A DNA stretch of 64,000 bases from Thuidium tamariscinum (GCA_947034885.2 OX344752.2:25610386-25674385), one strand, 5' to 3'. Positions 1-12,199 are shown, counted from the first letter of the stretch. Made by a program: numbers and translations. Notes: a model not told the origin generated them from the sequence alone.

Positions 1-1380
1 TCTATAGTTCACCCATATGACTTTCAAGTAGGTCTTAAATACTCACTATTTTCTAGGCATTGCTTTGACAACTTATAAATGACCCAAACAATAAATTGAC
101 AATAACTCTTGCAATACTAATTGATAGTATTCAATGCCTAGAATAGCAATCTACACTTATAGATCCGACCCATTGTTTTCCCTTAACTAGTTGACAGTGT
201 TTTGAAACAATGTTTTGAATTGTATGAAAAATTGTAATTGTTATCAATTTTGTTGCAAAACTGAAATTAAATAAGTAAAAATAGCAAAAACAATCCAAAT
301 TATTTGAAATTTTGCAAGAGGTACTATAGGCAAAGTGTAAAAATTTCTCAATTGGTTATTTTATTTTTTACATCCAAAACAAGCACAACAAAGATCTTGA
401 AGTCAAATTTGGCTATTTAATCAAATTCATCCTTTTATTTGTTTCATGTATCAAATTTTGATATTCTTGGATGATGGAAAAATTCATTTTCTATACATTT
501 TATTTTTTTCAAATTTTGTTTTGGAAAATGAAAATATTATAATTTTTGGAAGGTAAATGTGAAAATAAATTTATATATATTGGAGTAATCTGGAATTTTT
601 ACCATAAATTAAAGTTTGAATGAAAAAAATAATTTTGTAATTAAAATTAAAAATCCATTTTAAAATGAAAAATAGGTGAAAAACACAAGATGTTATGCTT
701 TTTTTTATTTTAACATATTGAACTTGCAACACCAATAACTCTTTCCAAAATTATTTGGATTTTTCCAAATATATTTAGATTTTTCCAAAATTTCAAGACG
801 AAGTAGAAAGAGAACTCGTGAAGCTACATTTTCCTAATTAACACCAATTACCCAAAATGATTATATCGAAAGTTACAATTAAAATTGACCCAGCTGTATC
901 CACTTTTTGGATGCATGGACCAACTTGTAAAGATTAAGAAATCTCCTCATAGAATCTTCCAAAAGGACTTTTAGGACATTAGGGGTTAGACACATAAATA
1001 ATAACATACTAATTTTTAATAGAAATACTCAAACCAATTGTAGCAATGATGTATTGGTCTTAGACATATTTGTTATTACATTTGCATGCTATACAAAATT
1101 CTAAAATAGTCTCGCAAATAATATGATTATATTGAATACAATGGAACTAGTGTCTCTAGTTGTATGTATTGCAAGTATACAAAGAATATAGAATAATTTG
1201 GAACAAGGTTGAAGCTTAGCCCCTTACATCTAAAAATAGATGCATATTGTTCAACCTTCTTTGTAACATTTAAAGTATTCATTATGGGGTTTGATTAATC
1301 TTTGATAATGAAATCTAATAGATTATCTTTCAAATTCATATCAAAATTTTGAAAAACATCCAAAACTCAATGGGTTAGCA
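1..1380. other. AT-rich intergenic DNA, no gene seen
   Basis: This stretch is strongly AT-rich, with many A and T runs and stops in all frames. I see no exon-like open frame, RNA gene or clear element end. It is probably decayed transposon sequence, but I could not pair any termini. Confidence 0.5.
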
Positions 1381-1562
1381 CACTACAAGAGAATGGGGTC
1401 TTTTAAGTAGTGTCCTAGACATCATGTCTTTTAAGTAATGTCTTTTAATGCATTTCTTAAATAAATTTTTACTGAAAGACAGTCTTTTCAGTAAAATTTT
1501 ACTTAAGAAATGCATTAAAAGACATTAGGACACTACTTAAAAGACCCCATTCTCTTGTAGTG
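1381..1562. mobile_element. CACTA-type MITE, foldback, 182 bp
   Basis: The element starts with CACTACAAGAGAATGGGG and ends with its inverse complement. This is the classical CACTA (En/Spm) terminus. The two halves are almost fully inverse: the TCTTTTAAGTAGTGTCCTA segment is mirrored near 1528-1547, so the RNA would fold into one hairpin. A 3-bp duplication GCA lies at 1378-1380 and 1563-1565, the duplication length expected for CACTA elements. It has no coding capacity and would need a transposase in trans. The intact ends and duplication suggest a fairly recent insertion. Confidence 0.92.
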
Positions 1563-2664
1563 GCAACAAGAAGCTATAAATTTTTAAAATCCAAATTTGA
1601 CAATATTGAATGTTTATCATTGTATTTTCTATTCAAAAATGGTTTTCAAGTTTAAATTACCAAATACTTTTGTCATACTAATATATACATATGGTCAAAA
1701 TTTCAAACTATTCTACCCTTTAAGCTATTTGATATGAAATTTTGTTCAAAAATTATATATTAAAAAATTGAGATAATTTGATTTTTCCATGAAAAAGTCT
1801 AAAATAATCAACATTGGATTAAAGTTTGCAAACCTTATTGGGCAAGGTCAGAAAAAGACTTTTCTTCTAGTATTAAACATTATAATCTTTCAATCTATGA
1901 TATCAAAGTTAAAAAATATATATTTACACATTTCTATAGAAGTCTTGCACAAATTTGTATGGTTTCATTTTGAAGAAGAAAAAACAATTCCTTTTTTTTT
2001 CATTGCTCTAAAAAGTGATAATTTTTCACTATTTTTACATAAAATGTGCCTTAGTCCTCTAGGAATTACCTAGTGAAGTTGGCCCATTTCTCTAGACACT
2101 ATTGTAAAACACTACTATTTGTATTGCCACATTTTCCATATAATAGTCTTTATAGGGCAATTCTTATAGAAGCTTGTCTTTCTATGTGGAAAGCATTGTT
2201 ACAAGTATCATTTCATCAAGTCATTCTTCTTCAATTGTAAAATTGTGATTCCTTTCTAATAAAGTAGACACACCAATTACTAATTGTACCCAATATCCAA
2301 CTTGTAGGGTGTGCTCTTTCCAACCTTAGGCTAGAACTCAAGCTTAAAATGATCTCTTTTTGTCCTTTTTAAGATTGGACCAATCTAGATTCTCAGACAT
2401 GTCCTTAAATAGTAAGCAAGAAAGTAGGAAGTAGTGGGTGGGAAAGTAATTATTGTATAATGGAATTGGACGACTCTAAACATTTGTTATTGGTCAAGAG
2501 TACTTTTTGGCCACAAAATCCACAATAATTTCAATCACGAGGATAAAAATTTGAAACTTGTTTTCATATCCCCGAATTTTCTATCTTCCTACATTAGAAA
2601 AAATTCTACTACCTCGTACTGCTGACTGCATACCTCCAAATTCATCAAAAACTTCAAGGCATGT
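1563..2664. other. AT-rich DNA with a remnant of a dispersed repeat
   Basis: No gene is supported here; the 94-codon open frame at 1789-2073 is low-complexity and unlike a protein. From about 2290 to 2640 the sequence resembles the interior of the TIR elements at 8346-8770, 10262-10685 and 18111-18617, sharing phrases such as GTGGGAAAGTA and TATCTTTCTA-like tracts. I read it as an old copy with lost ends. Confidence 0.45.
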
Positions 2665-3201
2665 GAATATGGCGCCATGATGGTGCATTGAAATGCAATG
2701 AAGTTAATTTGATGTCAATCCCCAATACCAATACGGTATAGATAAAATGACACTACAATTACCTATATTGTCAAGAACATGACCTTTAGTGTCAAAATGA
2801 CACGAAAACAATCTAGGCCAACGTTTCTTACACGATGGGCTACTGGTTAAACTTAAGTTATTACTTATTACCCATTGGTGTCACATTGCTTTTCCTTTCC
2901 TTCCCCAAAAGCGTGGCTGTGGTCAATACTTGAATATGGCGCCATGATGGTGCATAGAAATGCAATAAAGTTAATTTGATGTCAATCCCCAATACCAATT
3001 CAGCATGGATAAAACCGACACTAAAATGACCTATATTGTCAAGAACGTGACCTTCAGTGTCAAAATGACACGAAAACAATCTGGGCCACCTTTTCTTACA
3101 TGATGGGCTACTGGTTGAACTTAAGTTATTACTTATTCCCCATTGGTGTCCCATTGCTTCTCCTTTTGCTTCCCTGAAAGCGTGGCTGGGGTCAACACTT
3201 G
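2665..3201. repeat. Tandem duplication, two units of about 267-270 bp
   Basis: Unit one begins at 2665 with GAATATGGCGCCATGATGG and unit two at 2932 with the same words. The copies align end to end with roughly 90% identity by eye. Both contain GTGTCAAAATGACACGAAAA and GATGGGCTACTGGTT. The minus-strand open frames across this stretch are interrupted and differ between units, so coding is unlikely. Confidence 0.88.
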
Positions 3202-3454
3202 GGTGAATAATTGGAACCCCTTCTCGCCTTTATGAGAATGATTGTGTGGGCCTGTCCCTACGATGGCCCCAGTGGGATGCAACAAAGCCTTGGCTTGGGG
3301 GCCGCCCATGCAGGAGTTCCCCAAGGAAAGGAGATTCCCAACTCATAGATCGCAGGGACTAGTCCTCTTTTCCCCGTCCTGGAAAACGTCATCAGCTGGC
3401 TTGCACCTTGTTCCATCTGGGGAGAAGTAAGAGAACGATGATACAGTAAGGGTA

Positions 3455-3760
3455 GTCACGGCTCTTCCTCCATGCCAAACTTTGCTACCGTTAAGCGTCG
3501 TGGCAGTTTAGGGTTGGCTCTTGTGAGACGACATGCGATGGAATATTCTTCGACAGCGAAGACTTCGCCGCGTCGCTTATTCTACTCCGGAGGTGAATAA
3601 GCGGTGTGAAGAACCGTTAGCGAGCGAAGTTGTTACTAGAAGCTGCCGATCGCACCGTTAGAGTTGCCGATCTCACCGATGAAGTGAAAGCCAGAAATGC
3701 ATTTGCACAATTCCGATTCTACAAGCTCACCGCACTCAAAAGGGGTGTCACAACTCCTTC
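3455..3760. other. GC-richer island, possible gene fragment
   Basis: Base composition jumps here compared with the flanks and CpG is frequent (CGACAGCGAAGACTTCGCCG). A short plus-strand frame from an ATG near 3532 runs about 42 codons to a stop. I recognise no protein. It could be a first exon, an untranslated leader of a decayed gene, or a transposon end. It precedes a run of AAACCCTAA-like words at 3896-3950. Confidence 0.25.
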
Positions 3761-3895
3761 ATGCTAATCAACTCCTGATTGGACCCTATTTTCCCTCATT
3801 CTTCTACAAAACCTGGGTGCTCAAGGAGCTGTGACTACCCCTAGTACCTTCCCTGCCATTCTTCGATAAATGGTTCCATTGCAATGCAAGGCCAT

Positions 3896-3952
3896 AAACC
3901 CTCAAAAACCCTAAATAAACCCTAAAAGAACCCTAAAAGAACCCTAAATAAA
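3896..3952. repeat. Degenerate telobox-like run (AACCCTAA words)
   Basis: Five imperfect AACCCTAAA words follow each other, separated by AT or GA. Plant telomere repeat units (AAACCCT) occur as teloboxes in promoters of growth-related genes and as interstitial remnants. The spacing here is irregular, so an interstitial remnant or promoter element are both possible. Confidence 0.45.
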
Positions 3953-5290
3953 CATAAAAACAAATATCCAATGCCTCTTTCTTTTCTTTTTTCTTTTTTC
4001 TTTTTCTTTCCTTGAGTCACAATGCAAGGTTTTAGTTGCAGAAGATGGCAAACTTTGGGGTGAGTGGGTCACTTGATGCAGAAAAAGCTGGACATCCACT
4101 TTATGTTAGTCCATTCCTTTGTTGGCATTAGCATTGGCATCATCTTCAGGGAACAGGCTGGGGACAGGAGCCCACACAAAGGCAACCAAAGGGTGATGGT
4201 CACCATGGGCTCCATTTGCAATACAGAATCCAAAGAACTTACTTTAACAAGCACCAGTGTGCTGTGTGTGTGATAAAATGGTGATAGTAAAAAATAATTT
4301 CTTAATGTTTTTAATTCATGAAAAGTTTGAAATTGTGTATCTTTTTTTTGTTCCGAGTCAAAATGCCACGAAACAAAGTGTCTTCATTCTTCTTTGTAGA
4401 GGGCTTTTTAACGGTATGAAGAATGCAACTAAGGGAGGTACAGTTCTAAAGATCTCACACAATAACAAACAAAGAGAAACAAACAAAGAAAAAAGCCTGA
4501 ATTATTCAATGTGTAGATCTTCCAATTTCCAAACTATTGTATCATCTCTTAGACCTCCAGTACTACATATCAAAGGAAGATAGGGTACTCTAGAAGTCTT
4601 TTGATAGGCTCTATAAGTGACTTCTAACAGATAATTACGTTTTGCTTTCTTCAATACACCAACAGTGTACATTTCAAGAAGAGGTCATTTTTAGTCACCA
4701 CTGCATTTCAGCTTCAAAAGTATGTAGCGAATTCTACAGAAGTCCAAATTAAAAATATGAAAATACTCAAGTTAAATGCTAAAATTCAATTTATTTTTTC
4801 TCCCTACCAAATTGACTGACAACTGCTTCAAGGGTTTTAATTGCTTAATTGGGTTGATTTGCTTCAAACTTTTAAAAAGTCTGTCACTTCAAGAGCAGGT
4901 TCCAGCTTTGCAGCTCTCTAAATTGTGGATGCAAGTCTCAGCCATGAAGTACTTGCTGTACTTCAAAGTTAGTAGTGCCAGGGAAGCAACCCTACTGCCA
5001 TGTTTTTCCTGCTTAGTGCAACCCTAAACAGCTTGTTTAGCACGGCAGTTGGAGCTGAAGCTTGAGCTTCAGTTAATTAGTTTCTCTGTTGGCCCAGGAC
5101 TTTGTCAAGCAACAACTGCAGAATCCTGTTGCTTGCACATGCCCCACCCGGCTTTTCCCAGGACCCGTGAAGGCGTGAACCTCATGGATCCACAAGGGCT
5201 ATTACTACGGATGCAAATGTGGTCTGGGACTCTGGGTCTGCTCTGGGCATGCACAAGGCTACCTTTGGCAGACTAATGCTTCAATTTTAG
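3953..5290. other. Intergenic or decayed gene region
   Basis: Mixed composition, with several open frames of 60-108 codons overlapping on both strands and none resembling a known protein. A pyrimidine-rich tract (CTTTTTCTTTTTCTTT) lies at 3977-4013. No gene is supported, although the sequence is less AT-rich than a typical spacer and may descend from one. Confidence 0.3.
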
Positions 5291-5291
5291 A

Positions 5292-5428
5292 ATGTTCCGG
5301 CCACTTGTTCCACTTGGTGGTGGTTCACTTGGGCTGGCACAAAGAAACAAAATGTGGGCATTGGAGGAAAGACAAATGGTGGATTTGATGCCTTTGGTTG
5401 GAGAATACGAACTCAACTTTGATGAAAG
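5292..5428 (+). pseudogene. Isolated exon-like segment, unknown product
   Basis: An ATG-containing open stretch is bounded upstream by a good splice acceptor (CTTCAATTTTAG) and downstream by a good donor (AAGGTATGTAAGG). The translated segment is not low-complexity (it includes QRNKMWALEERQMVDL). I do not recognise the family and find no partner exons with matching phase nearby. It may be a lone exon of a gene fragment captured by a transposon, or chance. The frame continues past the donor for only about ten codons before a stop. Confidence 0.2.
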
Positions 5429-6199
5429 GTATGTAAGGGAGGAGGCTCAGAAACCGCTCATCTAAGGGCTGGTCTCTGCCTTTTTCATGTATCTCCTGAG
5501 ATGAAAGTATTTTTAGTTTATTTTTCAGTCAAAGAGAAATAGATGAGGAATCTAACACAACTCGTTTCATATTTTTTGAAGCATTATTGAATTAGTTATG
5601 AATTTTCAAACACAATCTAATGTAGGTCCTTATTTGTGATCATAGGACCTTGGAAACCCATCCATGCATATTTTGAAAAAAAATCAGGGCTTGTTCAAAA
5701 TCTAACATTGTTACATGTGTAAAGTAATTGAAATGGTTTATAAAAGTGTCTCTTTCAACATAACATTCAGTAGCAACCTGTCACACTGCCTCCCAGCGGA
5801 TGAAATGGTGTGAAATATTCCAAACCATTCAGTAACTAAAGTTGCAAACTTCAAGAAATGTCAGATGAAATTAGGTGATGGGGACTTCACAAAGGGAAAG
5901 GCAGTCCTTCTATAGGCTACTGAATGTTATGGAAATGAATGCTTGATTTAATCATTATTTCAGATTTTTCAATACTTGTAAGAAGGTAGTTGAACAATGA
6001 ATTCTAATCTTGAATTAAATTAGTAGGCACTTAGCTACTTAGTTAGGAATGAACCAAATATGGTTCTTAAACCATCCATTGAAGAAGTAAAAACAAATCT
6101 CATTAAGCTCCATTGTAATCCAGAGTTCATTTTTCCAGAGTTCACATGTCCATTCAGAGCCCCTACTGGATGGTTGCAAAAGCCTGCTCGATTGTAGAA
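5429..6199. other. Intergenic, nothing recognised
   Basis: AT-rich spacer with no supported gene or element end. The minus-strand frame at 6035-6352 overlaps the repeat described next and is not credible as a gene. Confidence 0.4.
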
Positions 6200-7097
6200 C
6201 CCTCTCCTATAGATAAAATTTGAGGGAAAAAAAACATTTTTTAACATATGTAACTGTAGGATCTTGTAGTAAGTTGGTTTACAAACATGTGCAAAACATT
6301 TAAGAATTTTTGACCTTGCAAATTGCAAGATATTAGCATTTGAATTAACCAAAAAAAATTGGGGCCTTGCATAAAAACGGGTAGTTGCACTTCATGAGCT
6401 CACAATTGTATGAAAAAATGTCTAAAATAGTTGTAAGTCTTTGGATTCATTCTTCAAGGCAAATTGTCTACATGCTTAAAATATTTTAGATCATATTGAA
6501 TTGCTCAACACTTAGAAAAAAATAGTAAGTGTAAAGAAGTAAAGAATGATTCAAAATACTAAATTCTTAATAATTTATTTATAAAATTGAAAAATGCCAA
6601 TCCCAATGGTTTTAATGTTGAAATAAACAATCAACACCCAATGTTTTATTTATTTTTTAATATTAAAAATTGGGTTAAACAAACGACTTTGAGGTTTATT
6701 GTAGAGAAGTAACAACTATCTCCAAACTAAAACTCCTTATAAGGCTTTTGTTTCATTAATCAAAATAGAACAATTCAAAGCTTTCTCCATATATATAGAG
6801 AGAGAAATCTAGAAAAACATTTTGAAATTTTATTTCTCAATAAAGTGATTTTTTCAAAAAATATTTGGGCTGCCTAGGTTGCCTGCGGGGTTGTGTGCTA
6901 AACACTGAAAGTATATATCATACCATAACTTCTTAACCATGTAGTCAAAAGTTAAAAAAAATTGGGCCTTAAAGCTACTCCCCAAGAAAATGTTGTAGAA
7001 AAATTTAAAGGAAAAATATAAAATCTCTAATCACAATTTATACCTACCCAAAATTTCTATGTTGCCAAAAAATGCAATTTGGTCCTTTAGGGGTTAA
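6200..7097 (+). mobile_element. TTAA-family element, left end lost
   Basis: The right terminus reads GGTCCTTTAGGGGTTAA, ending in TTAA at 7094-7097. The body matches the copies at 27716-28537 and 48007-48708: shared landmarks are CATTTTTTAACATATGTAA near 6233, AAACTCCTTATAA near 6729, AGTCAAAAGTTA near 6943, and CTATGTTGCCAAAAAATGC before the end. The left terminus cannot be placed; similarity starts near 6200. No transposase is encoded. Confidence 0.7.
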
Positions 7098-8345
7098 TTT
7101 AAACACCATGTAATGTAAAATACTCCACTAGGTTCAGAATTAGGAGTTTGACCTCATCTCATTGCTGAATTTTTTTCAATTTATCTCCCACATAAGGACA
7201 AGTGTGAGAATCTACAAGGGTGACTAAAAATAATCTTTTTTCCGAGGCAATATGAATTTGCTATGAGTTTTCGAAGTGTTCGGCTTATCATGGCCTAAAA
7301 GAGTCTTAACTATTCTAGAAACAATAAAATATAAATGCATACTACTCATCTTATTCACCTAAAGCAATCACAATATCTAATAATATAAGAGGCAAAAAAA
7401 GTCACTTTCTACAATAGATTTGTTTTGAAAAACTAAAGTTCCTAATGAGGTCACTAATCACTCTATAATTGTCAAGTAAGACATCAATTGTGGTGCAAAT
7501 TTCATTTATTGAGGGTACAACCTTATATAATCTTGCATATAGATTCTTATTCAAAGTGTCAAAATTATACTATTACAACTTCCTCATATACTTTAACCAT
7601 GTAAGGACCAAGTTCATACTAACCATGTAGCCAAGCTTTAAAACCCTCTAGTTTATTTCTTCTATTTTCTTGGTATTTATAATTGAAATATACTATTTTT
7701 ATTACTTTGAGATCAAATCACATATTTGGAATGTTTCATAAAGTTTTTAGGATTTTATATTTCCTAAAAAATTCAAATCATTATGAATTATTGAAAAAAA
7801 ATAAAGAAAATTCATATCAAATTCAAAACATGTTTAAAAAAATTGAAGTTTTTGGAGTAGAAGTCTATTACATCACTGAAAACTATAGTTCAAATAATGG
7901 CTTTGTAACAAGTCTCTATATTTAGAAAGGTGGCCTAGATCCTCGATTTAAACTTCAATAAATTGCTACTTTTAAAGGATTGTTTTAAAATTTTCAAGCA
8001 AAGTAGAAACTATATAGTTTGAGAAGTTTTATTTTGATAAATTTTCTCAAAAAGATAAATAAATTCTTTTGAATGTAGAAAGCAAATTCTAAAGAAAAAA
8101 ACTAAAAGTAAGAAATACATTGTAAGGAGATACCATTTTTTTATAAACTATGTAAATAATCAGTAAAATGTTGAATGAAAATCATCTATTATTCAATATA
8201 AATTATTCTATTAGTGAAGGTGAAAATGAATGAGTTGTAAGTTTGATGTTGGCAATGCAAAAAAATTATTGTAGAATATTGTACTATACAACTTTCAAAT
8301 GTTCAACAAGCACTAACTTAAGATTGTTAGATTTTAGTAATTTAA
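7098..8345. other. AT-rich intergenic DNA
   Basis: No gene supported. The 80-codon frame at 7683-7925 is lysine/asparagine/isoleucine-rich as expected from AT-rich noncoding DNA. Confidence 0.4.
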
Positions 8346-8770
8346 GGTAGAGCAATGGCCATTCCTGACTAGGGAGCCATATCCAACCTATAGGCTACAA
8401 TTGTTTCCAACCAAGATTGGAATAGATTTTCAACCATAGTTTGGAATGTTTTTTATTCTCCTTTTCAAGGTTGGGACTCATAAAGTCATGACAAATGTCC
8501 TAAAGTGTCCTAAAGTGTACCAAAAGTATTGAGTGGGAAAGTAGTCTTCTAAATGATGATGATGATTGAAAGAGTTTAGACATTGGCTATTGATTTGGAG
8601 CTCTTTTTAGCTCCCTAAAATTGTAATAATTTTAATTTTGGGAATAAAATTATAAAAAGTTGTAGTCCCTATATTTCCTATCTTTCTATATGGAAAAGAT
8701 TTGCTTTGCCTCGAACTACTCATGATCTATCCCAAAATTATTTAAGTATTTTGATAAGGGTGGTTCTACC
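8346..8770. mobile_element. Short TIR element (GGTAG family), 425 bp
   Basis: The ends are GGTAGAGCAATGGCC and, inverted, GGTAGAACCACCC. TTAA lies directly outside both ends (8342-8345 and 8771-8774), which could be a target duplication. The interior carries CCAACCAAGATTGGAAT, TCAAGGTTGGGACT, GTGGGAAAGTAGT and CCCTATATTTCCTATC, all shared with the copy at 18111-18617. It is non-coding and therefore non-autonomous. Confidence 0.72.
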
Positions 8771-10261
8771 TTAATTAGAGCCATAGGCACACACACTAAT
8801 AGGATAAATTAGCATACAATGGCTTTGGCATAACCTACAAAATGAACTATTATAAAGGGCCTGGGAGAACTAACAAACACCTATCTTTGTGAATCTATCT
8901 AGGGATACATGTAAAATTTTGTCTTCTATTTTGTGGTTGATTCTTTTTAAAGTGTTAAGGCCATTTCTTGTCAAAAACCTCACAATGCCATTTTCAATAC
9001 AAACAACAAGAATTTTAAACATTTGTTTTTCTTGTATATTCAATTATAGGATCTTATACTAGATTTGTGTAAAAATGTCTTGGAAGTGATCAATCACAAG
9101 TGTTTGAAGTGAATAGTATGATTTTTTTGTTCCTAGACTAAATAAATGGTAAGACTTTGAATTGTGGCTTTAGTTAAAAATTTTGTACCATCATTTGTGA
9201 ATAAATTTTTTCTTATGTTGAAGAATTGAGTCAAGGGTTTGCAATGTTTTACATAGAAATAGTTTTGTATTTTCATTCTTTAAATAATCATCAAATGAAA
9301 GCAAATATTCAATAGAAAAAAAAAAAATTATTGATAGTTCTAAGATGGAATTGAAACACAATAATTTCAATGTTGAAGTTGTTCTAAGAAACAAACTAAA
9401 CCATGTGAAACTTTTTTTCTTGAAAAGTTGCTGAAATTGAGTTTAGAAATGGATAAAATACATTATTTTCTTAAAAATTATTGTACGCAAAACGAGACTC
9501 ACTTTGTGAGCTTCTACACTATATAAAAACAATTATTTTAAAAATCCCTATGGCCACTAACTATAAGTCTATTAGAAGACCATCTCTTCCAAATTTTAGC
9601 TCAAAATTCATTTTTTGGGGTACTAAATAGTACTAACCCCCTCCAAATTGGCAAGTGTGACATTCAATTGGGGTTTATTTTTTAACAATAAATTATTTTT
9701 AAAAAATATTAAAAAATTAAGCAATGTATATAATAGTCATGAGTACCTTCCCAATAAATCTTGATTCATTTAGAATCAAAATACAAAAGTTATGGCCAAA
9801 AAAATATCAACACTTATCTTGTGATGCAAAATAATACAAGTGTTTCATGCATTCTATTACTTGACCTCTTCCTCTTGCAAGGTGATTAAGAGTGAAGGAG
9901 GAATCTTTATTTTTTACATGCATTCACCAGGGGTCTTGTCAAAAACTAGCCTAAAATTGGTGAAAGGCCTATGCCAAAAATGTAGGGAATGACTCATTAC
10001 AATCTTGTATCAACTCATAGCAAAAAAATTTGGAAATGAAATTTGGGCTACATTAAGTTGAGTTAGTGGCCACAATCAATGTCTTGAATGATAGTAGTGG
10101 AACAATTAGTGACTACAACAAAAAAATTATCCTTTTTTAGTGTAAATTCACCACTGGGTTCACCACAAGAAGTGACTTGTTTAGGCCTTCACATTGTGGC
10201 TATTTTAGCTGAATATGATGACCATTATGGCTACAATACACTTTTTGTTAGTTTTTGGGTA
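8771..10261. other. AT-rich intergenic DNA
   Basis: No gene or intact element recognised. Short homopolymer runs are frequent and open frames are all below 70 codons with biased composition. Confidence 0.4.
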
Positions 10262-10685
10262 GTCTATAATAGAGGGACCCATTCTTGACACATGTCTCAT
10301 CAACAATAAATAGGGTACCCTATTCCAAACAAGATTGGAATGCATTTCCGTTTTCTCCTTGGAGTGTGTGTCTTTGTACTTTTTCAAGGCTTGGACCAAT
10401 GAGTTAATGACACATAAATGAGCATAAATGTAGGAAGTAATTAGTGGGAAAGTATTATTGAATGATGGAAATTGGATGACTTTAGATGTTAGTTATAGGT
10501 CAAGCTCAACTTTTGCCTTCAAAATTCATAGTAATTTCAGTTCAAGAGATAAAATTACCAAAATTTTTACAATCTTCATCATTTTTGTCAATACACCTTT
10601 GAAAATATCTGCTTTGCATTGCACTTGCCTAGATCATGTCCAGATGTAATTATTTTATCGATTATGGGTCCCTCTACTATAGAGA
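10262..10685. mobile_element. Short TIR element, 424 bp, GTCT(C)TATA ends
   Basis: The left end GTCTATAATAGAGGGACCCAT is matched by the inverse of the right end, GTCTCTATAGTAGAGGGACCCAT, giving a TIR of about 20 bp. The interior (CAAGATTGGAATGCATTTCC, TTTTTCAAGGCTTGGACC, GTGGGAAAGTATT) is related to the GGTAG-family copies, so these are probably two subfamilies of one non-autonomous DNA transposon. No convincing target duplication was found. Confidence 0.65.
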
Positions 10686-10981
10686 CTCTTCTGGATGAAT
10701 TGCGGAAAGCACTCCTCCAAAATTCATATAAAATTCATACTTTGTCCAAAAAACCCTTAAAATTTCAATATCATTCCCCATTTCTCCCATTTGTCTTTAA
10801 TGGGAACGTACAAATTTTCAATAATGCCAACAGGGCAATCCAGTGATTCTCCCTGCCATAGGCTGGTTTACGGTACCATATATGCTCTGTTCTGCAATCA
10901 ACACTCTTCACTTTTTCTTACCCATACCGGTAGCCCAGTCTTGTGCAGTACGTAGCCGCTACTGTACTGACAGCTCCTTGA

Positions 10982-11107
10982 AAACTCCCTGATTTTTTTT
11001 TTTTTTTTTTTTTGAAACAAACGGACAAAATTCCATTGATAAGGGAATCAGTACATCGAGACCAGGGGCATCTAACCCCGGCGGAAATTCTAAACTCCCT
11101 GATTTTT
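10982..11107 (-). mobile_element. Retroposed 3' tail (LINE or SINE) with 16-bp TSD
   Basis: The 16-bp word AAACTCCCTGATTTTT occurs at 10982-10997 and again at 11092-11107. Between them lies a 94-bp insert that begins with a long T run, that is, a poly(A) tail on the minus strand preceded by TCCGTTTGTTTC. A poly(A) tail and a long variable target duplication are hallmarks of target-primed reverse transcription. The insert is too short to hold a promoter, so it is a severely 5'-truncated LINE 3' end or a short SINE. Confidence 0.8.
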
Positions 11108-12160
11108 GATATACCACTGAATTTCAAAAGAAAATACTCGGTACTATATCATACAGTACATTTTCAGGAGGCGATGCAAGGACCGTATACCGTAAGTCAA
11201 TTCCATGTATGTTAATAACTTGCAGTACCAGTTGATGGACGTTCAAAATTCAGATTCAGAACATACCTGCATGCAGGTGTCAGGCATTAAAAAAACCCGT
11301 GAGTGTCATCAATGAAAATTGCCCATGTGTTGAAAAAAAAACACTCGAAAAAACTCGTAACTTAGTGTCCTCAGTCAGGAACTAAGGATTTTTTGTTTTA
11401 AGAAAAAAATTGAACAACTCAGGAATGAGGAATTAGGCTTTAGCTTGTCCCGCAGTGTGTGAAAAGGGGTTTGGGCGGCAGAGGCAGTTTGCGTAGCGTG
11501 GGCACTATTGTTGGCAGGCCGGGCGAAACGTGTAGTAGAAACAGCTGGGAGCCTGGGACAGTAATAGTGAAAGCTTCAGCGCGAGGGGAGTAAGCTAATA
11601 AATACAGAGCGTTGCCGGTTACTAATTTTTTAATTTTTAAAATTAATTAATTTTTTTTAACAAATGGAGAGAACCGCTGCGTAGCGTTGCCGTTTTTGCA
11701 AATGATGGAACTAGGCAGGGGTTGCCACAGTGAACAAAATTCGTTTTCATGGTTCCTCAGCCAACCCCAATTCTAGAAATAACTGATACGGTAGCGAAGT
11801 CCTTCCTAGGTATCTAGAAAAGCATATTCCCTTCCCAGCATGCGGAGGACCATTGCCTGGTGAAGAAAATACGGTGTTGCGTATTGAGGACCAGGGAAAG
11901 AAGGGCAACTAACTCAAACATTCAAGGAAAAGGAAGCGGAAAATGCATCGTGAGAGGCAAAGGCGGAACTGATGAATCCGTCCCGTCCGCCCCCCCGGCC
12001 TGGCCTGGCCTGGCTGGAGTGGAACCGGTCGGACCTACCACAACCATCCACGGTGCTGCACTGCATGCCAAGGCAAGTCAATGAAAGGCACTGAAAGGCA
12101 GAGAGATTTCATTTCTTTTCAGTTCAGTTCACGTCAGCGTTAAGCACAATTGCCCCGGCC
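11108..12160. other. Upstream region of the HD-Zip gene
   Basis: Composition rises gradually from AT-rich to balanced. GCGTTGCCG words recur near 11611 and 11691 around an ATTAATTAATTTTT tract. CCTGGCCTGGCCTGGCTGG is a short tandem run at 11999-12018. No gene is supported; the 74-codon frame at 11860 is not protein-like. This is the likely distal promoter of the downstream gene. Confidence 0.45.
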
Positions 12161-12165
12161 TCCCG

Positions 12166-12178
12166 TTTCTATAAATGC
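12166..12178 (+). promoter_or_regulatory. TATA box of the HD-Zip gene
   Basis: CTATAAATGCC lies in the GC-richer gene island, followed within 25-40 bp by pyrimidine-rich sequence (CTGCTCCTGCTCCTGCTC) that could hold the start site. The position is about 1 kb upstream of the coding start, implying a long leader. No other convincing TATA box lies between here and the ATG. Confidence 0.6.
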
Positions 12179-12199
12179 CTGCTCCTGCTCCTGCTCGGC

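Noticed and set aside
3896..3952. True interstitial telomere
   Set aside because: Units are irregular (AAATA, AAAGA spacers) and too few; could equally be chance or a telobox promoter cluster.
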